Shown: piece after piece, positions 46,550 through 56,868 of the stretch
How the letters are laid out: every line of letters begins with the position of its first letter
How positions within the stretch are numbered: position 1 is the stretch's first letter
Source: Geosiphon pyriformis
Taxonomy: Eukaryota > Glomeromycota > Glomeromycetes > Archaeosporales > Geosiphonaceae
Direction: 5' to 3'
Length of the DNA stretch: 64,000 bases
Assembly: GCA_016748015.1 (NCBI GenBank)
Contig: JAAOMT010000703.1
Location: 1,134,445 to 1,198,444 of the forward strand
Notes under the pieces: generated by a model
The model's database searches: none
The model's input: the letters and a program-made list of their open reading frames with translations, nothing else
Told to the model about the DNA's origin: nothing
Made by a program: the position numbers and the translations under genes

Positions 46550-48371
46550 AAGAATACTAAAACTATATTTTATTATAATAAGTTATAAAAAATAATAAAA
46601 GAAAAATTGTTTTGTTTAAAATGTATTTTGATTTGATAATAAAATACTTTAACAAAAATTTTATCTTAAAAAAACAATTAATTTATATTATTGGCCAATA
46701 ATATATAAAAATATTTTCAAATATGTTTTCAATAGTAATTTTTGTCAAAAAAGAGAAAAAACCAGAATAAAAAAACCACTTTAACTTATTCTAATTAAAA
46801 ATCTATTTAATAAAATTAGGATTAATTTGGTTGAATCTTTCTTAATTATTTTCAAAAAAAATTGTTATATTGTTGTAGCTATAGACTATTTTATTAAATG
46901 ACTTAAAGTTAAAGCTATTTAAGTAGTAAACACCAAAACATTAGCCAAATTTGTACATTAAAATCTGATTTGTCAATATAAATGCCCAAATAAACTATTA
47001 TTTAATCAAAAAACTTATTTTGTTAATAGCATATTTGCTAAATTAAGCCAATAATTTGAAATAAAATAATTATTATTATTACTATATTACTCTTAAACAA
47101 ACAAACTGATAAAACAATTTAATCAAACATTGTATAAAGCATTAGCAAAAATAAGTTATAAAAATATGCAAAAATAAAATTTATTTATACTTTTAGTATT
47201 ATTTACATATTAAATATTAAAGCAAAATACTATTCAGTTTATATTATTTAAATTAATCTATAAAAAAAAAGTCATACTACTTATTAAACAAAAAATAACT
47301 TTTTTTCAACAAAACCAATTACTAAAGAAAACTTTAAAGTTACTCTATATCAAAAAACATATTAGTTTATAAAAATATTAAAAAATAATTATAAAAAAAT
47401 AGCTAACAATATTAGTAACTCTCAAAAACAATAAAAAAAAACATAATAATTAACTATTAAATTAACTAGTTAAATTCAAAATTAGAAACCAATATTATTA
47501 TATTATACTAAAATTAAAAAACAATAAAATAAAAAGTTTGATCTAAAGTAGGATGAATATTTTACATATATGAAATTTTAAACAACAAAACTTACAAATT
47601 ATAATTAAAAACAAGATTTTAAAAAAAGCCATACATAAAAATCATCTAAAAATTTATTATACAATACAAAAATTGTTATTATTTATATCTTAACTAAAAA
47701 CACAAATTTTATTAATTAGACCAAAAAATATATCATAAGATTTAGAACCAATTATTGTTATTAAACACAATATATGTATAATAATTTAAATTACATAAAA
47801 TGAATATATAAATACCAAAAAATAAAAAAAATTAATAATACTTTTAATATAGACTTTTTAGACAAAATTTTGAAACTTTTACAACAACTATTTAAAATAA
47901 TTCAATAATTTACAATATTAATAGAAATTACAATTGATAAAAAAAAATATAATACAAAAATATGAATAAAAAAAAATGAGTAAAAATTTAACTAGAATTA
48001 AACATTTTTATTTTTACAAATAATCAAAAAATATATATATAGTTTTGCATACTTGAGAAAATTAAAAAAATTTTAAACAAGTTAGCTATAAAACCAAACA
48101 TAAAAAAATAAATACCAAAAATCTCCAAAGTTTGAAAAAAAAGATTTTTATTAGTTTATTGGCTCTTTAAAATTGGCAAAAAACTAAATTTATAGACACT
48201 ATATCTAAATATTAATAAACAAATATTCAACAGAAAAACTTTTAAACAACTAGAAAAATTTATTAAAAAATACTATATTATGAGACAATATACTAACTGT
48301 TGTTACTCATAAAAAAGAAAACAGATATAGAAAATAGCAAACCAATAAGAAAATAGTAGTTAGCACGTGAA

Positions 48372-48552
48372 CACATTGCTTAGCAATGTGGAGCAATATC
48401 AGAAATCATGGCACATTGCTCAACAATGTAAAGCAATATCAGAAAACACGGCATATTGCTCAGCAATGTGAAGCAATGTTAGAAAATTAGGGCATATTGT
48501 TTAACAATGTAAGCATTGCTCAAGAAATTATAGCACATTACTCGGAAATGTG
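48372..48552 (+). repeat. Five palindromes at a 40-41 bp pitch in the family C U3
   Basis: Copies start at 48372 (CACATTGCTTAGCAATGTG, 9-bp arms round one base), 48412, 48452, 48493 and 48534, the later ones imperfect. Between them lie spacers with AGCAATATCAGAAA. The array ends about 27 bases before the TATA box. Confidence 0.85.
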
Positions 48553-48578
48553 AGTGATCTCATAGAATATTAATTATG

Positions 48579-48586
48579 TATATATA
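48579..48586 (+). promoter_or_regulatory. TATA box of the family C solo LTR
   Basis: TATATATA is followed by GTGGTAGCATTAGAAG, as in the LTR at the window's left end. Confidence 0.5.
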
Positions 48587-49384
48587 GTGGTAGCATTAGA
48601 AGTAGAAAGAGAAAGAATCTTTTAGTTAGAAATCTTCCATTCAAAAATATTAAATAAATAAATCATTTACTATCCAAATTCACTCTCCACTATCAATACT
48701 TTATGTTGATAGTAATTGATATTTAACCATACTGGAACAATAGCTCTTGATTATGGCTATTAATGAGATACTAATATGCATATTACCTTGGCTTATTTTT
48801 TATTTTTTTTTATTTTATTTTCTTGATTTTATTGTTGTATACTAACTGATTAAGAAGTAAAGTACTAAGTAATTGACATCACAGATAGCCTGGTAAAAGA
48901 CTCAGAAATAAGGGTAAAATTATATATATTAACAGATAGCTTACCAGAAGGACGCAAATGCCAGAATAAACTGGCCACTAAGCTGAAGACAGAAATTGGG
49001 AACACAACTTACCAACCAACTACATCATCACTAAATCTCTGTTCATTATACAAAGAACTCAACTCTAAAATCTTCAGATACAACCAATATACCAGTAATA
49101 CTAGCATTGTCAAGATATTAAGCACCAAGTTATGGATTTGTTATTTGATTTAAGATCTCAAATAATCATCTGTAACATTGTATTTAATATTTAAATATTG
49201 TTTAACCATATTATTAAACAATTTACTAAAAGCTATTATAGTTAACAACATAATATAAATAACAAATTTATTTAAAAATTTACAAAAGCAATACTTAATA
49301 TAATAATTAAACATTATATTAAAAAAACAATTTTTATAAATACATATAATTTTATAGAAACTTAATTCTAAAAGAGAGAAATAA

Positions 49385-50441
49385 TATTACTTAAGTAGAA
49401 AAACCAATATAAAACTATAAAAAAAACATAATTAATATATAATAACATAAAAAAACATAGTAATATAAAATAATACAAAATAATACAAAATAATTTAGAA
49501 TAATACAAGATAATACACATTAATATAAAATAATTAGTTATAACATAAAAAAATGAAACAATAATAAAAATAGTGAATAATAACTAATAATAACAAATAA
49601 TTAAAAACAATCTTATAAAATTAAAAAATATGTATAAAAACAAGTAGTTTTAGCAAATAAAAAAAGACAAACAAAAAATAAGAACTAATTCTTTTCTAAT
49701 ACTTTATCTTTAAACTTGATAAAACTTTTTTATTTTATTTTTTCTATATTTTTGTATTAATTATTTAAATAAAAAAATTGTTATTCAATCACTTATATAT
49801 TATTTTAAATTTGTGTTGTTAAAATCAAATTAATTCTTTTTTTATCTTTGTTTTAAGCCAAATATTATTAGCATAAACAGTTTTAAAATCTTAACAACTT
49901 AGATCAATTGCTCTTAATTATAGCAATTGATAATATTAATTTTTTATTTTTTTTTATTTTTTTTTTATTTTTTTTTATTTTATTTTTATTTTTTTATTGA
50001 TTCTTTTTTATTTTTTGTAAAGTGGCAATATTAGAAATTAACTGTTTAAGAATAAACTTTGTAATAGCCTAGTAAAAAAGAAAAGTTCTTCTTAAATTTA
50101 GATATTAATTTTATTTTATTAGTACCAGTAAGATGCAAAAACAATACCAGATTTTAATAATTTTTATTTAATTAACTTAGAAAAAATAACTTATATCCAC
50201 AACTATAAACCACTTAAAAATACATCTCTGTATCTTATAGCCAAAAAATTTTATGAGTAAATTTACATATGAAAAAATTTTTAAAGACTAATACACTTTA
50301 ACATGTTTTTTGTACATTTAAAGCAGAAATTAATACATTTTAGCATGTTTTTTTTGCATTCAAAGAAAACTTTACAGCTTTTTTACTCAAATTCAGAGCA
50401 CTAAATATTATTACAATACTTTACTAAGTTTATTTATAACA
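49385..50441 (+). mobile_element. LTR c: right LTR of the composite family A gypsy
   Basis: It begins TATTACTTAAG and ends TTTATAACA, and aligns with LTR a and LTR b. The following TTAT equals the four bases before LTR a. It closes the old element. Confidence 0.8.
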
Positions 50442-51215
50442 TTATTAAATTAAAAACAACAACAGTATTCTGAACTTTTAAATACTTTAATCTATATTTT
50501 AAATTTAAACTATTTGATATTATTATTAATAATATTGAACTTAAATAACTTTATAACAAAAATACATAATTTAATATTAAACAATATTATTAAACAAAAT
50601 TTTTAGCTAATTATAGATATACTGTATATTATAAATCAAAAAAATTTTATATTAATATTAATAACTTTTTAAAAATAAGACAAAATTAATATTAATTTAA
50701 TAATCTAACAATAAACAATAATTCCAAAAATTACAACAATATTAAAAAACTAATTTTCAAATAAAAAAAATTATTTACAATATTAATTAAAATAATATTT
50801 TATATATAATATTATTATTTATTATTAAAATTACAAAAATTTAAATAACTTACTTAGATTAATTCAAAAATTTAAAAAAAAAACAATTTATACAACATAA
50901 ATTTTATTTTTAATATATTCTAAAAGAAACAGCACAATTTAAAAAACATTAAAACATTATTTTTAATCTTATATACAAAAAATATTTAATAATATATTAA
51001 ATTTTATGATAATTATTAAAAAAAAAACTTATTTTATAGAATTCTTAAATTCCATTAAAATTAAACAATTTTTTAACAGAATTAGTATTAATTTAGTTAA
51101 ATTATTACTTATTACAATTTAAAAAAACCAATATATTGTAATTATAGTAAATTATTTTATAAAATAACTTAAAACAAAAATTATTAAAAAACAAATATAA
51201 AATTAATAAGAAATT
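50442..51215 (+). pseudogene. Diverged gypsy relic (RNase H end to integrase start)
   Basis: Near 50620-50690 the plus strand can be read as VYYKSKKFYININNFLK, matching the RNase H end of Gypsy A (VYYKERSKNTNADSLLK). Near 51055-51180 FNRISINLVKLL and NQYIVIIVNYFIK match the integrase core (FDRIRINLVGSF, NWYIAVAIDYLTK). The spacing is that of Gypsy A, so the piece is collinear. It is more diverged than body1 and body2 and may be the element the composite landed in. Confidence 0.5.
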
Positions 51216-53560
51216 TTTTTTTTTTATTAGAGTTTAACGAGCAAGACCCAACCACTATCTAATACATTATGACTACATAGGGTCTTAAAATTAGATGTAG
51301 TTCACGCATTTTCTACATGTAACCAGCTACTCGAGCCAGTTCAAGCTATACTATGTTGATGTACCAGAAGAAAACTTACCCAAAGATGACATCTTTTGAA
51401 TAACAAAAAACAGAGTCACATTACAAAGAACCAATCCAACCAGCCATTCAGCTGTTTTTAAGGCATCAGCTTTAACATCAATAGGCTTGTGTTCCCAAAG
51501 GGACAACAAATTAGAAAACATCTTATCATCCAAACCAACTGGAAACTCTGAATCACCAGACATATCAATATCCTCCATGCAGCATTCTTTTTTTAAAAAA
51601 ACCACTTCCCTCCCCAACTTACCAACCATCTTACTAAAAGAACCCATATGTATCATAACTTTATTGACCTTAAGGCCAAGTTTACTGCTTGAGACCAAAT
51701 CCTCATTAACAAATTGCTCAAACAATTTAACCAAGGAACCAACTGGTTTAACAATAGACTCAACCAAAGTAGAAAGCTTGTCCATATTAGATTCCAAAGA
51801 AGCCAACTGGGAAGACACTAAGAAATCACCAACAACTATAGAAGGGGAAGTAGAAGCTGCCAAGGGAGGAAACTCAGAAGAATCCAGGAAAGCAGAAGCT
51901 TTCGCATAGGAAACACCATCCACAAAACAAGACTTGAAAACCTTGGGAACCTTGGGAGTAAGAGGTGGAGAAATTTTGCAATCCACAGCCAGATGGCTCA
52001 TCTCTTAACACCTAAAGCAGTGCCAGCAGCCAGAAGTTTCCCACCAGATACGGTATTTCCTTAGAGTACCAGTCTTGACTACAGCAGAATCCAAATTATC
52101 TTAAGAGTCAAATATAACCAAAGCAAACCAGGAACGACAACCAGAATCAGAAGAATGAGAGATGAAACATGTTCAACCGCCAATCTGAAAAATCATATCA
52201 CTGATTTTAAAGGCAGTACAGCCAGGGGGAAGGTTGACCAATTTGGCCTTAAACTTATCACGAGACAAAATAGTCTCATTTTGATTCACCAGAGGAAGGA
52301 TTCTAACACTATCCTTGCCCATCAAGACTGACCAATGCTTTAAGGCAGACACAGCAGAGTTCAATTTTTCAAAATAAACCACCACATACTGCCAAATGCC
52401 AGCAGGCTTTAACACAACATGAGTGACACTACTAAACACACTAAGAGCCAACTTAACATCAGCAGCAAACACACCCAAAGATACATCACACAGCACAACA
52501 GCAGCAAGAGAGAAACCAGATTCAGAAACTACCAAAGACTTGGCAATTTTGAAAGTGGCCAAATGAACAGAGCTTGTAAGCTCAACCAGAAATGCAGCTT
52601 CCAAAGACTGTTGAGAAGCAAACTTCATATAGAAAAGCTTCACATTGTCTCTTGAAACAGATTTAGCACCCAAAAGACCATGCACAGACTGAAAAACAGT
52701 CTTAACATAAGCCAATTTGATCTTAAAAGTAGCACCAGGCACCAGAGTGGAGGCCACCCACCCAGCAAATCTTTGACAACTAGTAATAGTTTTCCAAGCA
52801 TCACCAGAAGTAGTACCAGAAACTAGAGGAGGAGATGATTCAGTTTCCATTTGATCAGCCCAGTTCTCAAGAACAGGTGACCCAACAGAAGAAGATTGCT
52901 TTGCTTCTAAAACCAGCAAAGATCTACCGGAAGACACCACATTTGGCAACACAGCCAGTGGTTGATCTTGGCCCATCTTAAATGACGTGCTGAATGATGC
53001 TACAGAGATCTCATCTAAGATCTCATTGGAAACCACAAAGGAGTTTGGTGTAACAATAGCAGAGACAAGTGACTGCCCCCACTTTTCTGAACTTTTGGTC
53101 TTTTTGACCATTTTTTTTGAGGAGGTGGTGCTAAAAGCACCAGGTGTTGAATCTATAAAGGGGAAGACCAGCTTATTTACTGGTCTATTATTAAAAACTT
53201 TTGGGCTCTTGGTTGGGGTAGAGGCAACACTGGGACTAACCCAGGTGTGTCTCTTTGAAGGGACTTTGACTGGTGAGAAACTAGCCAAAGATGAGGAAAT
53301 TGCTTTAGTGGCTACTAAAGACAGCTTATCACGATTACTGGATAAAAAAAAGGCTTCTAAAATGTTTTGCCTAGTTGCTTCTACAACAGAGAGAGCTCCT
53401 CTGGTTGAAATTTTATTAGATATCTCAGGACAGATATCAGGTGCAGCTTTTTTACTCTTTGCTCTGGTCGTGGTCATAAAATTAAGAAAACAAAGAGTTT
53501 TTGGCTTTTTTATTGGTTTTATGGAAATTTTATTTATAAAAATATTATTTCTAAACATAA
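51216..53560 (-). mobile_element. LINE3: ORF1-only LINE without ORF2
   Basis: On the minus strand a 709-codon ORF1 frame is followed at once by a 3' untranslated region and a poly-A tail (poly-T at 51219-51232). No endonuclease or reverse transcriptase is present. The 3' region (51240-51340) shares GTAGAAA, TAGATAG-x-G-x-TTGG and CTCGTTAAA with the 3' end of LINE4, an ORF2-bearing relative. It would therefore be a non-autonomous LINE using the ORF2 of relatives. Confidence 0.75.
51351..53477 (-). pseudogene. LINE3 ORF1: gag-like protein, one frame with three stops
   Basis: The ATG at 53477 reads MTTTRAKSKKAAPDICPEIS. The frame stays in phase for 709 codons to TAG at 51351. Domains are a basic Ser/Pro-rich N-terminus, MVKKTKSSEKWGQS, an RRM-like region (SLGVFAADVKLALSVFSSV, then YVVVYFEKLNSAVSALKHWS) and a zinc knuckle near 52003 (CFRC then EMSHLAVDC, with a stop where Gln would be). 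A C-terminal part with coiled-coil tendency ends SSLGKFSSGTST. Only three stops occur (TGA after QIGG, TAA after FDS, TAA in the knuckle), each one C-to-T step from Arg or Gln codons. No frameshift is visible. Confidence 0.85.
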
Positions 53561-54780
53561 ATGTTTAATTGAATTTTTATTTAATTAAAAAACATATTTT
53601 ATAAACAAACTAATACAAAAAATTTGTAAATAATTTAATATTAAAAGACTATTCATTTTTATAGTAATTTTTTACTTAAATTTATATAATTAAATTTTAT
53701 TTTATAAATTAATACATAAAATTACTAACTTAAAAACAATAATCTTAATATTACCAAAAATAAAAATGTTTTATCATAAAATTTTTTAAAAACAAATTTT
53801 TTATATAAAATCTAAATTATTATTAATTATTTTAAAAAATAACAAAAAATACATATTAGTTAATAATTTTTGTTTAAAATTAATTGAAACTTTTGTTAAT
53901 AATTTATAAGTTTATTTGTTTAAAAATAATAAAATAAAGATTAATTTAATTAATAATAAAAGTTTTTTATCTTATATAATACATAATTTGTTAAGCAAAT
54001 TATTAGTATAATTTATATACTTAAAATTATTAAAATATTTAATATAAATTTTAATTTATATAATAATATAATAGTTATATAAACATATAATATAGTTTTA
54101 ATTAATCTAAGTAGCTAATTATATATAACAAAAACATAATTTGTATTTAATTTAAAATATTTAATTTGTTGTATTATATTAAATAATAATTGAATTTTAT
54201 TTATTAAAAATTATTTTTATATAAAATATAATTAAATTATACATGTTATATATAATAAAAAAAATTAAAAAACAAAAACAAATTTTTTATTTCTTATATT
54301 TTTATAATAACAATTAAAGTAAAAAGTAAAAAAGTTATGATTTTTTTATTTTCTAAAACAATTAAGTATATTTTTATTAATAATATACATTATTTATAAC
54401 TGTAAAAATTGTCTAATAAAATTTTGTAAAAGTGTTTTTCTTAAATAAAATAATAATTAATAAATTTTTTACTGATTAAAGAAAATTTTTTATTTAAAAA
54501 TTTTTTTATTTAAAATAGTTGTAATATAATTTTTGTTTTTTTTTAAATTTTTAAAGTATTTAATAAAAAATTAATAATTAAATTGTTTTTTTTCCTGTTG
54601 TTCAAATAATTAAAAAAGTCAAAATAACTAAAAAACAATCATATAATTTTTTGTTATAATAAATAATAATCTTTTTAAAATATTAAAAAACTTTTTTGGT
54701 GTTAACTTTTGTTGTTTTAAAGCTAAATTTTTTTTATAAAAAATAAAGCTATAATTTTTTTTGTCTTTTATTTTTATTTA
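53561..54780. other. AT-rich decayed DNA without genes
   Basis: No coding similarity is visible. A segment at 54085-54200 recurs in altered form at 58490-58612, so part of it is an old repeat. Confidence 0.55.
54085..54200 (+). repeat. Decayed dispersed repeat, copy 1
   Basis: TTAAATAATAATTGAATTTT and the preceding AAAATATTTAATTTGTTGTA match TTAAATAATAATTGAACTTT and AAAATACTTAATTTATTATA at 58565-58612. The differences are transitions. Confidence 0.5.
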
Positions 54781-56868
54781 ACACATTTAACGAGTGTAGT
54801 CCAATCGCTATCTAGTATATAGAGCCAAACTAAAAGGCTCAAACTAAACGCAACTCACATACTTTCTACATATGGCTAGCCACTTAGGCCAGACAAGACA
54901 ATACTACACATCTATAATAATCTATACACTGCCACCCAGACCAGAAAAGAAACAATAAGGCTTCCAATGACCAAAGCTAACAGCAAAAGAATCGGTCACA
55001 CCAAGCAATCTTACAACACCATCAGACAAAACTGAAGACACACTATAAGAGAGCCCAGAAACAACACCACCGTCACAAACCAGACCAGTCTTCTCTATTA
55101 CCACCTGGCGGCTGGCCCTAGCCAACCATACTTTAGCATGATGTAACTCAACCATGAACTTGACATAATCAACAATCTGAGTAGCTGCCACCTTCTTATC
55201 CTCAAAAATACTGCAAGCTTCCCCATATCACTCCTCCACCACAAACCCTTTGCAAACCAAAGTATACAATCCGACATCAATAGAACATTGAGACAAAACT
55301 CACAACACAGCAGAAGCAAGAGAACCACCAGCCAAAGCTGACCAATAGGCAGAAGTCTCAGCCAAAATCTCGCCACGAATACCAAACTCATGAACACAAG
55401 TAAAAGCATGATCAGAGAACTCCACTCCACCATAAAACAAACATAACACACTAGGGTAGCACTTATCATACAATCTTTTCTTTACTACCACCGGCAATTT
55501 TCTGTGCACAGCCTTCATAATATAAGTGCAAAGCGTTGAGGATATTCAGCTAGTAAACCCAGTAAGCATATGAAAATCAGGATGCCACATCTTTGCCATG
55601 ACAACCCAGTCTATGCAACCAATCATCACATCCGAAACCATGTTACAACCAGGCCCAGCTTCCCAACGAGCACAACAAACAGATCAAAAAATATTCCTGA
55701 CAAAATGATGGGCATTACCAAAAACAGCGACACCTTCAGCAACCAAAAAATGTTCACACACATTGGCACAAAGGGAAAAGGGAGATCCAGAGGCAGCCCC
55801 AGCAGCCAAGTCAGCTTCCACATTTCCAGGAATTCCAGAGTGGTCTTTTACCTTAACCCAACTCACACTAAGATCTTTATTCCTGACCAAATTGAAAATA
55901 TAATGCCTCTTCAGCCAGCATTAATTATGGAAATTAAAGGTGACCAAAGACATCTCAGATACACATGCATCAATAGCAGCCTGGCTGTCAAGACGTAACA
56001 CCACAGTACTTGAAGAAGAAACACACTCCAAAGCCAAAGCAACAGTCTGCAATTTGGCTATAGTAGATGACAAAAGGCCACTAATAGCAATACCAATGCT
56101 CTTATCCAAGACCAGAAAGTATGCAGCAGCACCACAGATGACCTCAGCAGAGCCTACATTCCTCAAAGACCCATCCATAAAAACTTCAAAAAAGCCCGAC
56201 CAAATGTTATGCAATCCATCTTTTACTGCAGAAAATTCCCCAAACTCCAAAATGTCTAAACCAAGCTTTTCCGCAGAGCCAATAGACCCAGAAAATGAAC
56301 AACTCTGACTCTTCAAAAACTCAGAAGAAACCAAGAACCAATGAGGCACAGGGCCACGCAGATCCAATTTCTTCCAATGATGAAAAGTTTTCCAATTCAA
56401 TAAAACACCTTTCTTATCAAAAAGCTGATTACTAAAAGTGACACCAAAGTGTCTAAGAGATTTGACTGAGTCAAAATACAGAGACTTTCCAAGAATAGAG
56501 AACAACAGAAAATGACCAAGACTATGAAATGCAGTGGAGAGGTTGTTCACCAAAGAAAGCTCATTGCCCAACAAAATCTTCACCATCTCAGCCAAAAAAT
56601 TGTTCATTGGACTAACACCCAACCTGACCGGAAACTGCAAAGGATCCAAAAGAGCCCAACTAAGAACCTGCAGATCCAAAAACCTATGTCTAAACAAATG
56701 CCCAAGAATACCAAAGGCATTAAAAAACATTATCAGAGCAGCAACCTTTCTTTCCAACTGCACCTGCTCAAAAGGCTTTAGGCCATACAATGAGGGATGA
56801 TACAAAGCAGCATCAGGAAAATCATAGAGAAGACAAGCCTTAAACCTAAGACCTTTTCTAATCATCTT
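54781..56868 (-). mobile_element. LINE4: 5'-truncated LINE, C-terminal part of ORF2 and 3' tail
   Basis: The element starts abruptly at 56868 inside ORF2 (MIRKGLRFKACLLYDFPDAA) and ends with a 3' untranslated region and an A-rich tail near 54781. 5' truncation is the usual result of incomplete target-primed reverse transcription. It is closest to the LINE1 type (FEQVQLERKVAALI, ELSLVNNLSTAF). Its 3' tail resembles that of LINE3. Confidence 0.85.
54908..56865 (-). pseudogene. LINE4 ORF2 fragment: thumb, RNase H and C-terminal tail
   Basis: The frame 55921-56865 runs 314 codons without a stop and includes the RT thumb region and the RNase H start (VFMDGSLRNVGSAEV, ALECVSSSSTVVLRLDSQAA). Frameshifts follow near 55920 and 55680. 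The RNase H end is WVKVKDHSGIPGNVEADLAA (near 55840). The tail (54922-55518) has VLCLFYGGVEFSDHAFTC, with Tyr for the second Cys of the finger, and ends FFSGLGGSV then a stop. The four RNase H acidic residues are present. Confidence 0.85.

Larger units (their letters stand above)
48301..49177 (+). mobile_element. Solo LTR of family C in gypsy body2
   Basis: The 877 bp run from TGTTACTC to CTGTAACA, and body2 continues on both sides. The flanking 4 bases are CTGT (48297-48300) and TTGT (49178-49181), a duplication with one C/T difference. The distal half matches 195-863. Base composition is less AT-rich than the surroundings, so it is the younger insertion. Confidence 0.85.
46550..49384 (+). 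pseudogene. Body2 (3' part) of decayed family A gypsy: integrase and tail
   Basis: It is collinear with 32265-34320 of Gypsy A. The TTGGCCAATAATATATAAAA site (46693) matches the YYWPM region. The integrase core is followed at 46800-47270, and the C-terminal module near 47540. A family C solo LTR interrupts it at 48301-49177. All frames are destroyed by G-to-A and C-to-T changes. The purine run AAAAGAGAGAAA (near 49370) is the old polypurine tract. Confidence 0.75.

Noticed and set aside
48372-48552. CRISPR-like look of five evenly spaced palindromic repeats
   Set aside because: The repeats lie in an LTR promoter of a eukaryotic retrotransposon, the spacers are themselves similar, and no cas genes are present.
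52987-53568. Plus-strand frame of 193 codons
   Set aside because: It is the antisense shadow of LINE3 ORF1, whose domains and relatives are clear.
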